The translations under genes and the position numbers were made by a program. The notes under the pieces were generated by a model. It was not told the origin of the DNA. It saw only the letters and a list, made by a program, of their open reading frames with translations, and did not search any database. A DNA stretch of 17,825 bases, from contig JACCYS010000222.1 of the NCBI GenBank assembly GCA_013696365.1, positions 1 to 17,825 on the forward strand, read 5' to 3'. The DNA is from Nocardioidaceae bacterium (GTDB lineage Bacteria > Actinomycetota > Actinomycetes > Propionibacteriales > Nocardioidaceae). Below are positions 1 through 6,980 of the stretch, piece after piece (positions within the stretch are counted from its first letter, which is position 1; every line of letters starts with the position of its first letter).

Positions 1-1334
1 GCCATCCGCAGCGCCAGCAACAGCGTCTGCACGGCCGGCTGCGCGCGCAACGGCACCTCGTCACCGGCCACGTCGACCGGCACCCCCGCCGCCGACAGCG
101 CCCGCTGCAGCCGCGGGATGGACTGCACCCCCGACCGCACCAACACCGCCATCTGCGACCACGGCAGATCGTCATCGAGGTGTGCTCGGCGCAGCAGCAG
201 CGCGATGTGCTCGGCCTCGGCGGCGGGCGAGGTGAAGGTGCGCACCTGCACCGCCCCGTCCCCGCAAGCGGGCTCGGCGCTGGCCGGCTCGCGGAACTGC
301 GTGAACGTGTCGCGGTCGAGGCTGCCCGGCACCGGCAGCGCCGCGACCACCGACCGGGATGCGGCCAGCAGCCCAGGCCCGAACCGACGGGTGGTGGTGA
401 GGACCTTGAGCGGCGCACGGTCGCCCGCTCTGGTGTGGAACCGGTCGGGGAAGCGCAGCAGGCCGCGCGGGTCGGCGCCGCGAAAGGCGTAGATCGACTG
501 GTCAGGGTCGCCGACGACGAGCAGGTCGCGCCCATCGCCGGCCAGCGCCTGCAGCAACGCCACCTGGGCGGGGTCGGTGTCTTGATACTCGTCGACCACC
601 ACGAAGGCATGCTCGCGGCGCAGCGCCGCCTGGTTGGCCGGGTCGGACGCGACGATCGTGGCTCGGTGCACCAGCTCGGCGTAGTCGAGCTGGTGCTGCT
701 GGTCGAACACGTCCAGGCTCTCGGCGAAGAACCCCCCCGCCGCCACCCACTCCGGGCGCCCGGCGCTCAGACCGGCCTCGACCAGGTCGGGCGGGTCGTA
801 GCCCAGCGACCGGGCCCGAGCCAGCAGTCCGCGCAGCTCACCGGCCAGGCCGCGGGTGCGCAGTGCCGGGCGCAGGCTCGCCGGCCAGTCGACCCGCCCG
901 GTGTCCCGCTCGCCGACGAGCAACTCGCGTAAGCGTACGTCGTGCTCGGGTGCCGACAGCAGCGCCGGAGGGTCGGCGTACAGCTCGGCGTCGGCGAAGC
1001 GACGCACCAACGCGTAGCAGAAGGCATGGAACGTGCTGGCGAGCACACCAGACGTGGTGCGGCCGAGCCGGGCACCGATGCGGGTGCGGAGCTCTCCGGC
1101 GGCCTTGCGACTGAACGTGAGCATTAACACCTCGCTGGGCGACAGGCCGCGGCGCTCGATCCGGTCGACCACGCTCTCGACCAGCGTCGTGGTCTTGCCG
1201 GTGCCCGGCCCGGCGAGCACCAGCAGCGGGCCGCCGGGGTGGTCGACGACCGCGCGCTGCTGCTCGTCGAGCGCGGGTGCGCTCGCAACGGGCGCCGGGC
1301 GGGGACGCAGCTGATAGTTCGGCACAGACGGCAC
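1..1334 (-). CDS. UvrD/AdnA-type superfamily 1 DNA helicase, N-terminal part (runs off left edge)
   Basis: About 444 residues of a superfamily 1 helicase are visible; the C-terminal half lies beyond base 1. Seen directly: a Q-motif-like DEQQRAVVDH at residues 23-32, Walker A GPGTGKTT at 42-49, motif Ia with LTFSRKAAGELRTRIG, motif II VVDEYQDTDPAQ near 246-257 and motif III VVGDPDQSIYAFRG near 272-285. These define an ATP-driven 3'-5' translocase of the UvrD/Rep/AdnA group. The reading frame has a TGA at 1337-1335 directly before GTG 1334, so that GTG (or GTG 1325) is the first possible start; the only Shine-Dalgarno-like run is a G-rich stretch at 1347-1344. By family knowledge and gene order next to an alkyltransferase-like gene and moeZ, it is most likely AdnA, one motor-nuclease subunit of the AdnAB double-strand-break resection complex. 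The nuclease domain that would prove this is outside the window, so a plain UvrD-like helicase remains possible. Confidence 0.88.
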   Translation of the reverse strand, partial: MPSVPNYQLRPRPAPVASAPALDEQQRAVVDHPGGPLLVLAGPGTGKTTTLVESVVDRIERRGLSPSEVLMLTFSRKAAGELRTRIGARLGRTTSGVLASTFHAFCYALVRRFADAELYADPPALLSAPEHDVRLRELLVGERDTGRVDWPASLRPALRTRGLAGELRGLLARARSLGYDPPDLVEAGLSAGRPEWVAAGGFFAESLDVFDQQHQLDYAELVHRATIVASDPANQAALRREHAFVVVDEYQDTDPAQVALLQALAGDGRDLLVVGDPDQSIYAFRGADPRGLLRFPDRFHTRAGDRAPLKVLTTTRRFGPGLLAASRSVVAALPVPGSLDRDTFTQFREPASAEPACGDGAVQVRTFTSPAAEAEHIALLLRRAHLDDDLPWSQMAVLVRSGVQSIPRLQRALSAAGVPVDVAGDEVPLRAQPAVQTLLLALRM

Positions 1335-1476
1335 TCAAGCAGACCCCGCCGACACTCCACCCGTCCCTCAGCAACGATCCGAGTTGGCGTGACCATCCGC
1401 GAGTTCCGGTCCCATCCGTCCGTTCCCCCTGGCCGCTAGCCGGCGGGAGGCCTGGCCATTGGGCAGCCGGCCCCGT

Positions 1477-2925
1477 TCACCTGGCCCGGATGGCGGTGAT
1501 GTCGACGCCGGGGCCTTGCCGCGGACGCCTTCCCCCCGAAGTCGAACGGGGGTCGCGGCCCCGTGTCGGGTGCTTGGTCGTGAGCGGCATCCCGTACTCC
1601 CGGCTCGGGCCGTTGAGCACACCTGCCTGACGGAAGTAGCGGCGGGCGAGGTCCTGGTGCATCTGGGTTTCCCCGGGACGGTCGAGAGTGCTCAAGCACT
1701 CTGCGGCACCAAGGTGGCAGTGGCCGGCGAGCAACGGGAACTCCAGGTCCACAGCCAACTCGGTCGCGGCGACCAGTTGCTCCAGGGCTCGCTCGATCTG
1801 GCCGGCCGCCCGCCTGATCGCGGACCGGGCGACCAGGCGGTAGACCGACTCGGCTCCGACTGTCCGACCGGTACCGATGATGCTGTCGAAAACCTCGAAA
1901 TCCTCGTAGACGCTGTCGAGGTCGGTGGGGGCGATCAAGGCGATGAGCCGGGCGGTGATCTCCGGCATCAACAGGTGACAGTCCTCACCAAATCCGACCT
2001 CCTGGGCATGGCGCAGGACGGTGATCGCGGTGTCGGTGCGGCCGAGCCGCGTCGCCAGCTGACCCTCGGCCAGGCCCCGCAGCTGTCGCGCGAGTGGACT
2101 GGTCGGCGTGGGCGCCTCGTCCAATGCGGTCTGCGCCTCGGTGAACCGTTCACGCATCGCCAAGATGCGGGCGGCGACCGTCGCATCGTCGAGCCCGATC
2201 TCACCTCGGCCCGGACGGCCCAGGCAGCTCATCCGCCGGGACAGGTCACGGCGGCCGAGGTGGTGGGCGATCAGACAGTCGAGCAGGCAGACGTCGTGGG
2301 CCACCTCCGGCGGCAGCTTGCTCACCGCCGCGGCCAGCCGCGACACGGCCGGCTCTGCGAGCGCAGACCGGCCAAGCAGCACGTCGGGGAGATGGCGCCG
2401 GATCTCGACCCGGGCGCGGTCCGCCAGATCGTCGGCCAGCGGGTCGATCTCCCGCAGCAGCCGGTGAGTTACGTCCAGCTCTCGTGCGGGGATGAGGTAG
2501 TCGGTGACGTACGCAAGCCTGGTGGCGATGCGGTCGCTCACTCGTCCGAGGCGGTCGGCCTGTTCGACCCGGGCGCTCAAGGTGACCGGGTCCGCTGGCA
2601 TCGGCACGACCGAGGGCTCCGATAGCGGTTCGTCGGCACGGCGTAGGGGGCGCGCCGACGACGACCTGATGCGCTGAAGATGCTCGGTGAGCCGCGCCGT
2701 GTCGACCGTGGTGAGGGCGTGCCGGTCCAGCAGCACCTGGACTCTTTCGCACAGCTCGAGCGCGAGCACGTCGTCACCGGCCGCGGAGGCACCAGCCGCG
2801 GCGGTCAGCGCAAACTCGCAGGCAGCCAACAGGTGACCGGCCGACAACCACTGCTGCAGCCGCGCCGCTGGCGGCAACACCTCCGACTTCGCCGCCCTGG
2901 TGTGCAACTGCATCCGTACGGCTGG
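1477..2925 (-). pseudogene. Broken LuxR/MalT-like regulator, C-terminal helical-repeat fragment
   Basis: This open frame directly continues the frame of the fragment at 2926-3558 after an in-frame TGA (2928-2926); the first ATG after the stop is at 2913. Read through, the junction gives AAVRTAATAWM-stop-PAVRMQLHTRAAK, which matches the usual end of the winged-helix segment of LuxR-type ATPases (pattern: HxLVRxAVY...RRxLHxRAA). The rest is about 480 residues of leucine/alanine-rich helical pairs, as in TPR-like sensor arms, the last clear pair being GHCHLGAAECLSTLDRP. The C-terminal 45 residues are low-complexity and charged. The LuxR HTH expected there (LTxREREVL...) is absent, and I do not see it in the next 140 bases. 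As it stands the product would have neither ATPase nor DNA-binding domain. It is most simply a decaying gene, although the long open frame suggests the damage is recent; a sequencing error at the TGA is the alternative. Confidence 0.6.
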
Positions 2926-3558
2926 TCACATCCAGGCGGTGGCGGCCGTTCGCACCGCCGCCGAGTGGAAGTCGAGCCCTCCACCGACGACACGCAGCAG
3001 CCCGAGGTCGGTCAACCGCTCGCACACCGACCGGAGCTGGTCGATCGTCAGCTGGCGCGACGCGTCGCCGCTCTCGTTCAGCAGCGCCAGCAGCTGTTCG
3101 AGCGACACCGATTCGTCCAGGCACGCGAGCATCTGGATGACGTCGAGCGTGGCGCTCTCCGCCTGGGCCACCGCGGAGTCGAGCAACGAGCGGATCTCAC
3201 CTGGCAGCCGCTCCGCAGCCCCGGCGTCGACAAGGGTCACCCCATCGGGGATCCACGACACCCTGCCGGTCATCAGCAGGCTCTCGGTCTCCCGCACCAC
3301 GCGGCCAGCCAGGCCGGCGCTGACGTGCTTGACGTGGTCGAGAAGAGCCCGATGCGGTGTCGCGCCGACCACGGTTTCCACGAGATCCACAAACTCGGTC
3401 GGCCTGAGCGGCTCAACCAGCACCACCTCCACGCGATGGGGATACTGGCCAGGCGGCGAACCGATGTCGTCGTCGACGACGATGACGACCGTCCCGCCCA
3501 ACGCGGTGACGACGCCGAGACGGACATTGGCCAAACGGGCACCCACGCTGCTCCGCAC
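2926..3558 (-). pseudogene. Broken LuxR/MalT-like regulator, central ATPase-lid/winged-helix fragment
   Basis: A 210-residue open frame from GTG 3558 to TGA 2926. The segment VEVVLVEPLRPTEFVDLVE, followed by a GxxxxHVSAGLAGRVVRE stretch, corresponds to the 'LxPLxxxE...GNPL' lid region of STAND-type LuxR ATPases. LDSAVAQAESATLDVIQMLACLDE followed by LCxRLTDLGLLRVVGGGLDFHSAAVR corresponds to their winged helix. The N-terminal P-loop (GxxGxGKT) is missing. The same frame is closed by TGA at 3579-3577 and again at 3702-3700, and I find no Walker A in any minus frame of 3559-3798, only 240 bases that reach the end of the alkyltransferase-like gene. So the 5' part is lost or heavily eroded. Family assignment is by pattern, not by search. 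An intact small protein of unknown role is a less likely reading. Confidence 0.55.
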
Positions 3559-3798
3559 TGTGACGAAAGGGCAGTTTCACATCCCGTTGACGGACCCGGC
3601 GCTTACCCGCGGCGCCATATTCTTGCCGACCGAGCGCACTGTCTCTACGGCTCTCGCGGTCGCCAACCGAGTTCCCGCGAGCGCGTTGCCGGGCGCCGCT
3701 CACCGTGCCGTTCGCGGCGCCTCCGGTGGTCGACCTCACGGGTCCGAACGTCCCTCGAACCAGCGACGGCGTCGTCTATCCAGTGGTCATCCGACACA

Positions 3799-4137
3799 TC
3801 AACAACCTGCCGTGCCAGCATCCGCAGCGCGGATTTCGGCCGCCGCGAGATCCACGCCGGCAACGCGCCCAGTTGCGTCGGTTCGAAGCGGGGTGCCCTC
3901 GGCTTGATAGCGCGTCACTGCCTCGGCGCGATGCGACGGCGGCAGCGTGCCGTCAGCACGCACCACTCGCCACCACGGCACGGCTGCTCCATGCCTAGAC
4001 AAGACCGACCCGATCCAGCGCGGACCGCCAAAGCCCACAGAATCCGCAAGCGCACCGTACGTTGTGGCTTGACCGGGAGGCACCGCCTCCACAAGGTCAA
4101 GCACCTGCTCGATCAGCGCCTCTCGGTCAACGGACAC
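3799..4137 (-). CDS. Alkyltransferase-like (ATL) protein, MGMT-type DNA-binding domain
   Basis: A 112-residue protein matching the C-terminal DNA-binding domain of O6-alkylguanine-DNA alkyltransferase: VPPGQATTYGALA (residues 19-31), then GGPRWIGSVLSRHG with the helix-turn-helix 'finger' arginine R40. The alkyl-acceptor motif PCHRV is replaced by PWWRVV at 54-59, so W55 stands where the reactive cysteine would be. Known for Atl1/YbaZ-type ATL proteins: they bind O6-alkylguanine without repairing it and hand it to nucleotide excision repair. The start is GTG 4137, the first possible one because a TAG lies in frame at 4149-4147. There is no Shine-Dalgarno, but TAGTGT ends 6 nt before the GTG, as in leaderless actinobacterial mRNAs. 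The 3' neighbour is the broken regulator and then a recombination-type helicase gene, so a DNA-repair setting is plausible. Confidence 0.87.
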   Translation of the reverse strand: MSVDREALIEQVLDLVEAVPPGQATTYGALADSVGFGGPRWIGSVLSRHGAAVPWWRVVRADGTLPPSHRAEAVTRYQAEGTPLRTDATGRVAGVDLAAAEIRAADAGTAGC

Positions 4138-4143
4138 GGCGGC

Positions 4144-4149
4144 ACACTA
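4144..4149 (-). promoter_or_regulatory. Putative -10 box TAGTGT giving a leaderless ATL mRNA
   Basis: TAGTGT fits the actinobacterial TANNNT -10 consensus and is followed by exactly six bases and then the GTG start at 4137. No ribosome-binding site precedes that GTG. No recognisable -35 is present. The transcript would begin at the start codon. Confidence 0.45.
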
Positions 4150-4170
4150 GCCCGCTGGCGACCGCCAGAG

Positions 4171-4203
4171 GTGACGGATCGGCGCACCAGAAGTGACGGA
4201 TCG
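4171..4203. repeat. Two direct copies of GTGACGGATCG, 22-bp period
   Basis: GTGACGGATCG occurs at 4171-4181 and again at 4193-4203, between the stop of moeZ and the start of the ATL gene. A small perfect hairpin (CTGGCG-AC-CGCCAG, 4155-4168) sits beside it. Two sites with a two-turn period could be a tandem protein-binding site; they could also be a trace of a lost element. No function is shown by the sequence. Confidence 0.4.
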
Positions 4204-4213
4204 CGGGCGGGAT

Positions 4214-5425
4214 TTAGTAGGCGGGCTGGGACGGGTCGATCTGGTTGACCCAGGCGGCCACCCCGCCGCCCACGTGCACGGCGTCAGCGAAGCCGGCGCC
4301 CTTGAGCACCGCCAGCGCCTCGGCTGACCGCACGCCGGACTTGCAGTGCAGCACGACCGGCTTGTCCTGGCCGAGCTTGCCCAGCGCATCGCCGGACATA
4401 AACTCCCCCTTGGGGATCAGCACCGAGCCGGGGATCTTGTTGATCTCGTACTCGTTGGGCTCCCGCACATCGACCAGCACGAAATCACGGGCTCCGTCCT
4501 GGCGCTCCTTGAGCATCGCCGCCAGCTGGGTCACCGAGATCGTCGAGCCGGCAGCGGCCTCGGCGGCATCGTCGCTCATCGCGCCACAGAACGTCTCGTA
4601 GTCGATCAGCTCGGTGACCGTGGGGTTGTCACCACAGACCGCGCAGTTGGGGTCCTTCCGGATCCGCAACTTGCGGTACTCCATCTCCAACGCGTCGTAG
4701 ACCATGAGCCTGCCGATCAGTGGCGTCCCGACACCAGTGAGCAGTTTGATCGCTTCGTTCACCTGGATCGACCCGATCGAGGCGCACAACACGCCGAGCA
4801 CGCCCCCCTCGGCACAGGACGGCACCATCCCCGGCGGCGGCGGCTCGGGGTAGAGGCAGCGATAACACGGGGCCTCGCCACCGGGTGCTGCAGCCCAAAA
4901 GACCGATGCCTGCCCGTCGAAACGGTAAATCGATCCCCACACGTAAGGCTTGCCGAGCAGCACCGCGGCGTCGTTGACCAAGTAGCGGGTCGCGAAGTTG
5001 TCGGTACCGTCGACGATCAGGTCGTACTGCTCGAAGATCCCCATGACGTTGTCGTTGTCCAACCGCTCGGCGTGCACAACCACCTCGACGTACGGATTCG
5101 TCTCGGCGATGGCCTCCTTGGCCGACACAGCCTTGGGTTTGCCGATGTCGCTCTGGCCGTGGATGACCTGGCGCTGCAGGTTGGACTCGTCAACCTCGTC
5201 GAAGTCGACGATGCCCAGGGTGCCGACCCCAGCGGCTGCCAGGTACAACATCGCTGGGCTGCCCAAGCCGCCAGCTCCGATGACCAGCACTCGCGCATTC
5301 TTCAGCCGCTTCTGCCCGGTCATTCCCACGTCAGGGATGATCAGGTGCCGGCTGTAACGGCGGACCTCGTCGATGCTCAGCTCGTCGGCGGGTTCAACGA
5401 GCGGCGGCAGCGCGGTGGTCGACAC
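4214..5425 (-). CDS. moeZ: MoeZ: adenylyltransferase/sulfurtransferase (MoeB/ThiF domain plus rhodanese)
   Basis: A 403-residue protein with two domains. The N-terminal E1-like domain carries the nucleotide loop GAGGLG at 50-55, the DFDEVDESNLQRQ segment, the CYRCLYP / CAVCG zinc cysteine pairs and SCAEGGVLG. A linker with NPTVTELIDYETFCG typical of MoeZ leads to a rhodanese domain whose active-site loop is CKSGVR with Cys361. Known role: it adenylates the C-terminal glycine of ubiquitin-like sulfur carriers (MoaD, CysO, ThiS types) and loads sulfur on them for molybdopterin, cysteine or thiamine synthesis in the cytosol. The frame stays open upstream to 5674, but GTG 5425 is chosen because GGAGG (5437-5433) lies 7 nt before it and the family N-terminus starts there. 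It is divergent from the TetR gene and no sulfur-carrier gene is visible nearby. Confidence 0.95.
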   Translation of the reverse strand: MSTTALPPLVEPADELSIDEVRRYSRHLIIPDVGMTGQKRLKNARVLVIGAGGLGSPAMLYLAAAGVGTLGIVDFDEVDESNLQRQVIHGQSDIGKPKAVSAKEAIAETNPYVEVVVHAERLDNDNVMGIFEQYDLIVDGTDNFATRYLVNDAAVLLGKPYVWGSIYRFDGQASVFWAAAPGGEAPCYRCLYPEPPPPGMVPSCAEGGVLGVLCASIGSIQVNEAIKLLTGVGTPLIGRLMVYDALEMEYRKLRIRKDPNCAVCGDNPTVTELIDYETFCGAMSDDAAEAAAGSTISVTQLAAMLKERQDGARDFVLVDVREPNEYEINKIPGSVLIPKGEFMSGDALGKLGQDKPVVLHCKSGVRSAEALAVLKGAGFADAVHVGGGVAAWVNQIDPSQPAY

Positions 5426-5584
5426 GGGTGGGCCTCCTGGTGCTTCGGGTGACCGGCGGCGCCGGTGAGCGGACTTTGTTGCCAACCGTGCAGCGGGTCT
5501 TGATGTTCCACGATCATCACCGGGCCAGCTGCCATCGCAGCGATGCGTCCGGGTCGTGGACGCTGTCGCAGGCGAGACCACGGT

Positions 5585-5590
5585 TAAGAT
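5585..5590 (+). promoter_or_regulatory. Possible -10 box TAAGAT for the TetR gene
   Basis: TAAGAT is the best TANNNT match in the 232-bp moeZ-tetR divergent region and would place the transcript start about 60 nt before the TetR ATG. The -35 region (about 5562-5567) is poor. The rest of the region holds only the tandem repeat before the TetR start. Confidence 0.3.
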
Positions 5591-5615
5591 TGACCTCTGG
5601 TAGTCCTGGTTTTGG

Positions 5616-5645
5616 TTCGGAGCACCGAGGTTCGGAGCACCGAGG
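5616..5645. repeat. Perfect 15-bp tandem duplication ending in the tetR ribosome-binding site
   Basis: TTCGGAGCACCGAGG occurs twice head to tail (5616-5630, 5631-5645). The GAGG at the end of the second copy forms part of the GAGGAGG Shine-Dalgarno (5642-5648) that serves ATG 5658. The copies contain CGG-N4-CCG and, across the junction, CCGA-GGT-TCGG dyads, so a TetR-type operator here is possible by inference. Confidence 0.6.
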
Positions 5646-5657
5646 AGGGTGAGGTCG

Positions 5658-6314
5658 ATGCGGGTGAGCGACACCTCGGTGCCGGTGCAGCAACGCAGCG
5701 GACGGATGGCACGTCCAGCGCGCCGGGCTCAACTGCTCGAGGCCGCACTGCAGATCTTCGTATCGCAGGGCTACCACGCAGCCGCTATGGACGACATCGC
5801 CGATCGCGCCGGAGTCTCCAAGCCGGTGCTGTATCAGCACTTCCCCGGCAAGCTCGACCTCTACCTGGCGCTGCTGGACAGTTCTTGCGAGGCGGTGGTG
5901 GCGGCGGTGCGGTCGGCGCTGGCAGTCACCGAGGACAACAAGGAACGTGTCGCTGCGACCGTCGATGCCTTCTATACCTATGTCGCCAACGACAAGGCCG
6001 CGTTCCGGCTGGTGTTCGAGTCGGACCTCACCCAGGAGCCGGCGGTACGCGAGCGCGTCGACAAGGTCACCACCGAGTCGGCGACCATGGTCGCGGCAGT
6101 GATCCGCGACGACACCGGCCTCCCCGACGCGGCGTCGCAGTTGCTCGCGGTCAGCCTGGTCGGTATGGCCCAGGTCAGTGCTCGCTACTGGCTAGCCGGC
6201 GGCATCGAGGTCTCTCAGGACCATGCGGTGGCGCTGGTGAGCGCGTTGGCTTGGCGCGGCATCGGTGGTTACCCACGGGCGGGATCGCCCGAGGCGCCGG
6301 CGGCCACCGTCTGA
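5658..6314 (+). CDS. TetR/AcrR family transcriptional regulator
   Basis: A 218-residue protein. An N-terminal TetR helix-turn-helix is clear: RRAQLLEAALQIFVSQGYHAAAMDDIADRAGVSKPVLYQHFPGKLDLYLALLD is the canonical pattern, with VSKPVLYQHF as recognition helix, at about residues 23-75. The helical C-terminal ligand domain follows (YVANDKAAFRLVFESDL). ATG 5658 is preferred over GTG 5649 because GAGGAGG at 5642-5648 lies 9 nt before it, while it would almost touch GTG 5649. The gene is divergent from moeZ and followed 52 nt later by the DUF3107 gene, an arrangement I recall for Rv3208/Rv3208A in mycobacteria. Ligand and targets are unknown; autoregulation through the dyad-rich repeat upstream is an inference. 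Confidence 0.92.
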   Translation: MRVSDTSVPVQQRSGRMARPARRAQLLEAALQIFVSQGYHAAAMDDIADRAGVSKPVLYQHFPGKLDLYLALLDSSCEAVVAAVRSALAVTEDNKERVAATVDAFYTYVANDKAAFRLVFESDLTQEPAVRERVDKVTTESATMVAAVIRDDTGLPDAASQLLAVSLVGMAQVSARYWLAGGIEVSQDHAVALVSALAWRGIGGYPRAGSPEAPAATV

Positions 6315-6323
6315 GCCACTGGC

Positions 6324-6329
6324 TACAGT
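6324..6329 (+). promoter_or_regulatory. Possible -10 box TACAGT for the DUF3107 gene
   Basis: TACAGT fits TANNNT and lies just after the TetR stop. A start near 6336 would give a 5' leader of about 30 nt that includes the AGGAGG before the DUF3107 GTG. This suggests the small gene can be transcribed apart from tetR. Confidence 0.35.
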
Positions 6330-6366
6330 CGAGCGTCGTACGCCCACATCCCAGTCAGGAGGCCTC

Positions 6367-6594
6367 GTGGAGGTCAGAATCGCCGTCCAACACACCAGCC
6401 GCGAGTTAGTCATCGAGTCAGCGCAAACCAGCAGCGAGATCACCGACGCCGTGCACGAGGCGCTGTCCGGTAAGGGCCAGTTGCTTGTTCTTGCCGACGA
6501 GCGCGGTCGGACAGTCATGGTTCCCGCAGACCGGCTGGCTTTCGTCGACATCGGCGAAGAGTCCGTGCGGCGGGTGGGCTTCGGCAGCCGCTGA
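6367..6594 (+). CDS. DUF3107 family small protein
   Basis: A 75-residue protein that begins VEVRIAVQHTSRELVIES and ends with ADRLAFVDIGEESVRRVGFGSR, the recognisable DUF3107 pattern: ATP-synthase-delta-like small protein of actinobacteria, called TB9.4 in M. tuberculosis. It lacks signal peptide and membrane segments, so it is cytosolic. AGGAGG at 6357-6362 lies 4 nt before GTG 6367, a short spacing, but the family N-terminus agrees with this start. It follows the TetR gene in the same direction. The biochemical function of the family is not known to me, and nothing in the sequence reveals it. Confidence 0.88.
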   Translation: MEVRIAVQHTSRELVIESAQTSSEITDAVHEALSGKGQLLVLADERGRTVMVPADRLAFVDIGEESVRRVGFGSR

Positions 6595-6622
6595 GCCCCG
6601 CCTGCGTCCCACATTCTCGAGG

Positions 6623-6647
6623 GTTCAGGCACTAGCGTATTGGGTAC
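6623..6647 (+). promoter_or_regulatory. SigB/SigF-like stress promoter (GTTC-N15-GGGTAC)
   Basis: GTTC at 6623-6626 and GGGTAC at 6642-6647 are 15 nt apart. This closely matches the actinobacterial general-stress sigma consensus GTTT-N15-17-GGGTA. A start near 6654 would leave a leader of about 38 nt to the ATG at 6692, containing the strong AAGGAGG site. A stress sigma factor is plausible for a GlsB-type gene. Confidence 0.5.
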
Positions 6648-6691
6648 GACGGGTCATCGGCACCTGTCGATATCAAGGAGGAAATGTACGC

Positions 6692-6961
6692 ATGTCAATC
6701 ATTGGCGTCCTCATAGCAGGCCTGATCATCGGCCTATTGGGCAAGTTCGTTGCTCCCGGCGACAAGGACAACATCCCGCTCTGGCTGACACTGGTCTGCG
6801 GCGTCGGTGGCGTGCTGCTCGGAATCGTCGTGTCCCAAGCCCTCGGTTGGTACGGGACCCCGGGCGTGGACTGGCTGTTCTGGATCGTGTCGATCGGCTT
6901 GTCGGCAGTCCTCGTCGTCGCCGCGTCAACTATCACAGGCAAGAATACCGTCGGCCGTTGA
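6692..6961 (+). CDS. GlsB/YeaQ/YmgE family stress-response membrane protein
   Basis: An 89-residue hydrophobic protein with three predicted membrane helices: SIIGVLIAGLIIGLLGKFV near the N-terminus, then PLWLTLVCGVGGVLLGIVV, and finally a segment around WLFWIVSIGLSAVLVVAAS. The GLIIGLLGKFVAPG and GVGGVLLG glycine patterns are those of the transglycosylase-associated/GlsB family, small inner-membrane proteins linked to stress responses but without a defined reaction. ATG 6692 has AAGGAGG at 6675-6681, 10 nt upstream. The frame is open further upstream to 6485, but that part overlaps the DUF3107 gene and lacks a site. It ends 19 nt before the convergent ferritin-like gene. Confidence 0.88.
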   Translation: MSIIGVLIAGLIIGLLGKFVAPGDKDNIPLWLTLVCGVGGVLLGIVVSQALGWYGTPGVDWLFWIVSIGLSAVLVVAASTITGKNTVGR

Positions 6962-6980
6962 GCCGTCGGCCCAGTGAGGT

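Noticed and set aside
1335..1476. A LuxR helix-turn-helix in another frame downstream of the broken regulator
   Set aside because: Reading on beyond the stop in the regulator's frame gives no LTxRE or recognition-helix pattern; the 142 bases hold no supported gene.
1459..2625. Long plus-strand open frame opposite the broken regulator (similar ones at 2680-4248, 4346-5452 and 14266-15837)
   Set aside because: These are antisense shadows in GC-rich DNA: Arg/Gly/His/Gln-rich translations without domain motifs, opposite genes with clear families.
2926..2928. TGA as selenocysteine codon or programmed readthrough
   Set aside because: The family has no selenocysteine at this place, no selenocysteine-specific structure is evident, and further stops and missing domains point to decay.
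3645..3863. A minus-strand frame with VVDVSDDHWIDD resembling a Walker B of LuxR ATPases
   Set aside because: It overlaps the end of the ATL gene in another frame, is followed by arginine-rich nonsense, and does not connect to the next fragment, so it is probably chance.
4171..4203. Direct repeats as ends of an insertion sequence
   Set aside because: No transposase fragment, no inverted terminal pair and no target duplication are visible nearby.
6953..6971. GGCCG/CGGCC stem at the end of the GlsB-like gene as terminator
   Set aside because: Only five base pairs in GC-rich DNA and no U-tract; too weak to report as a feature.
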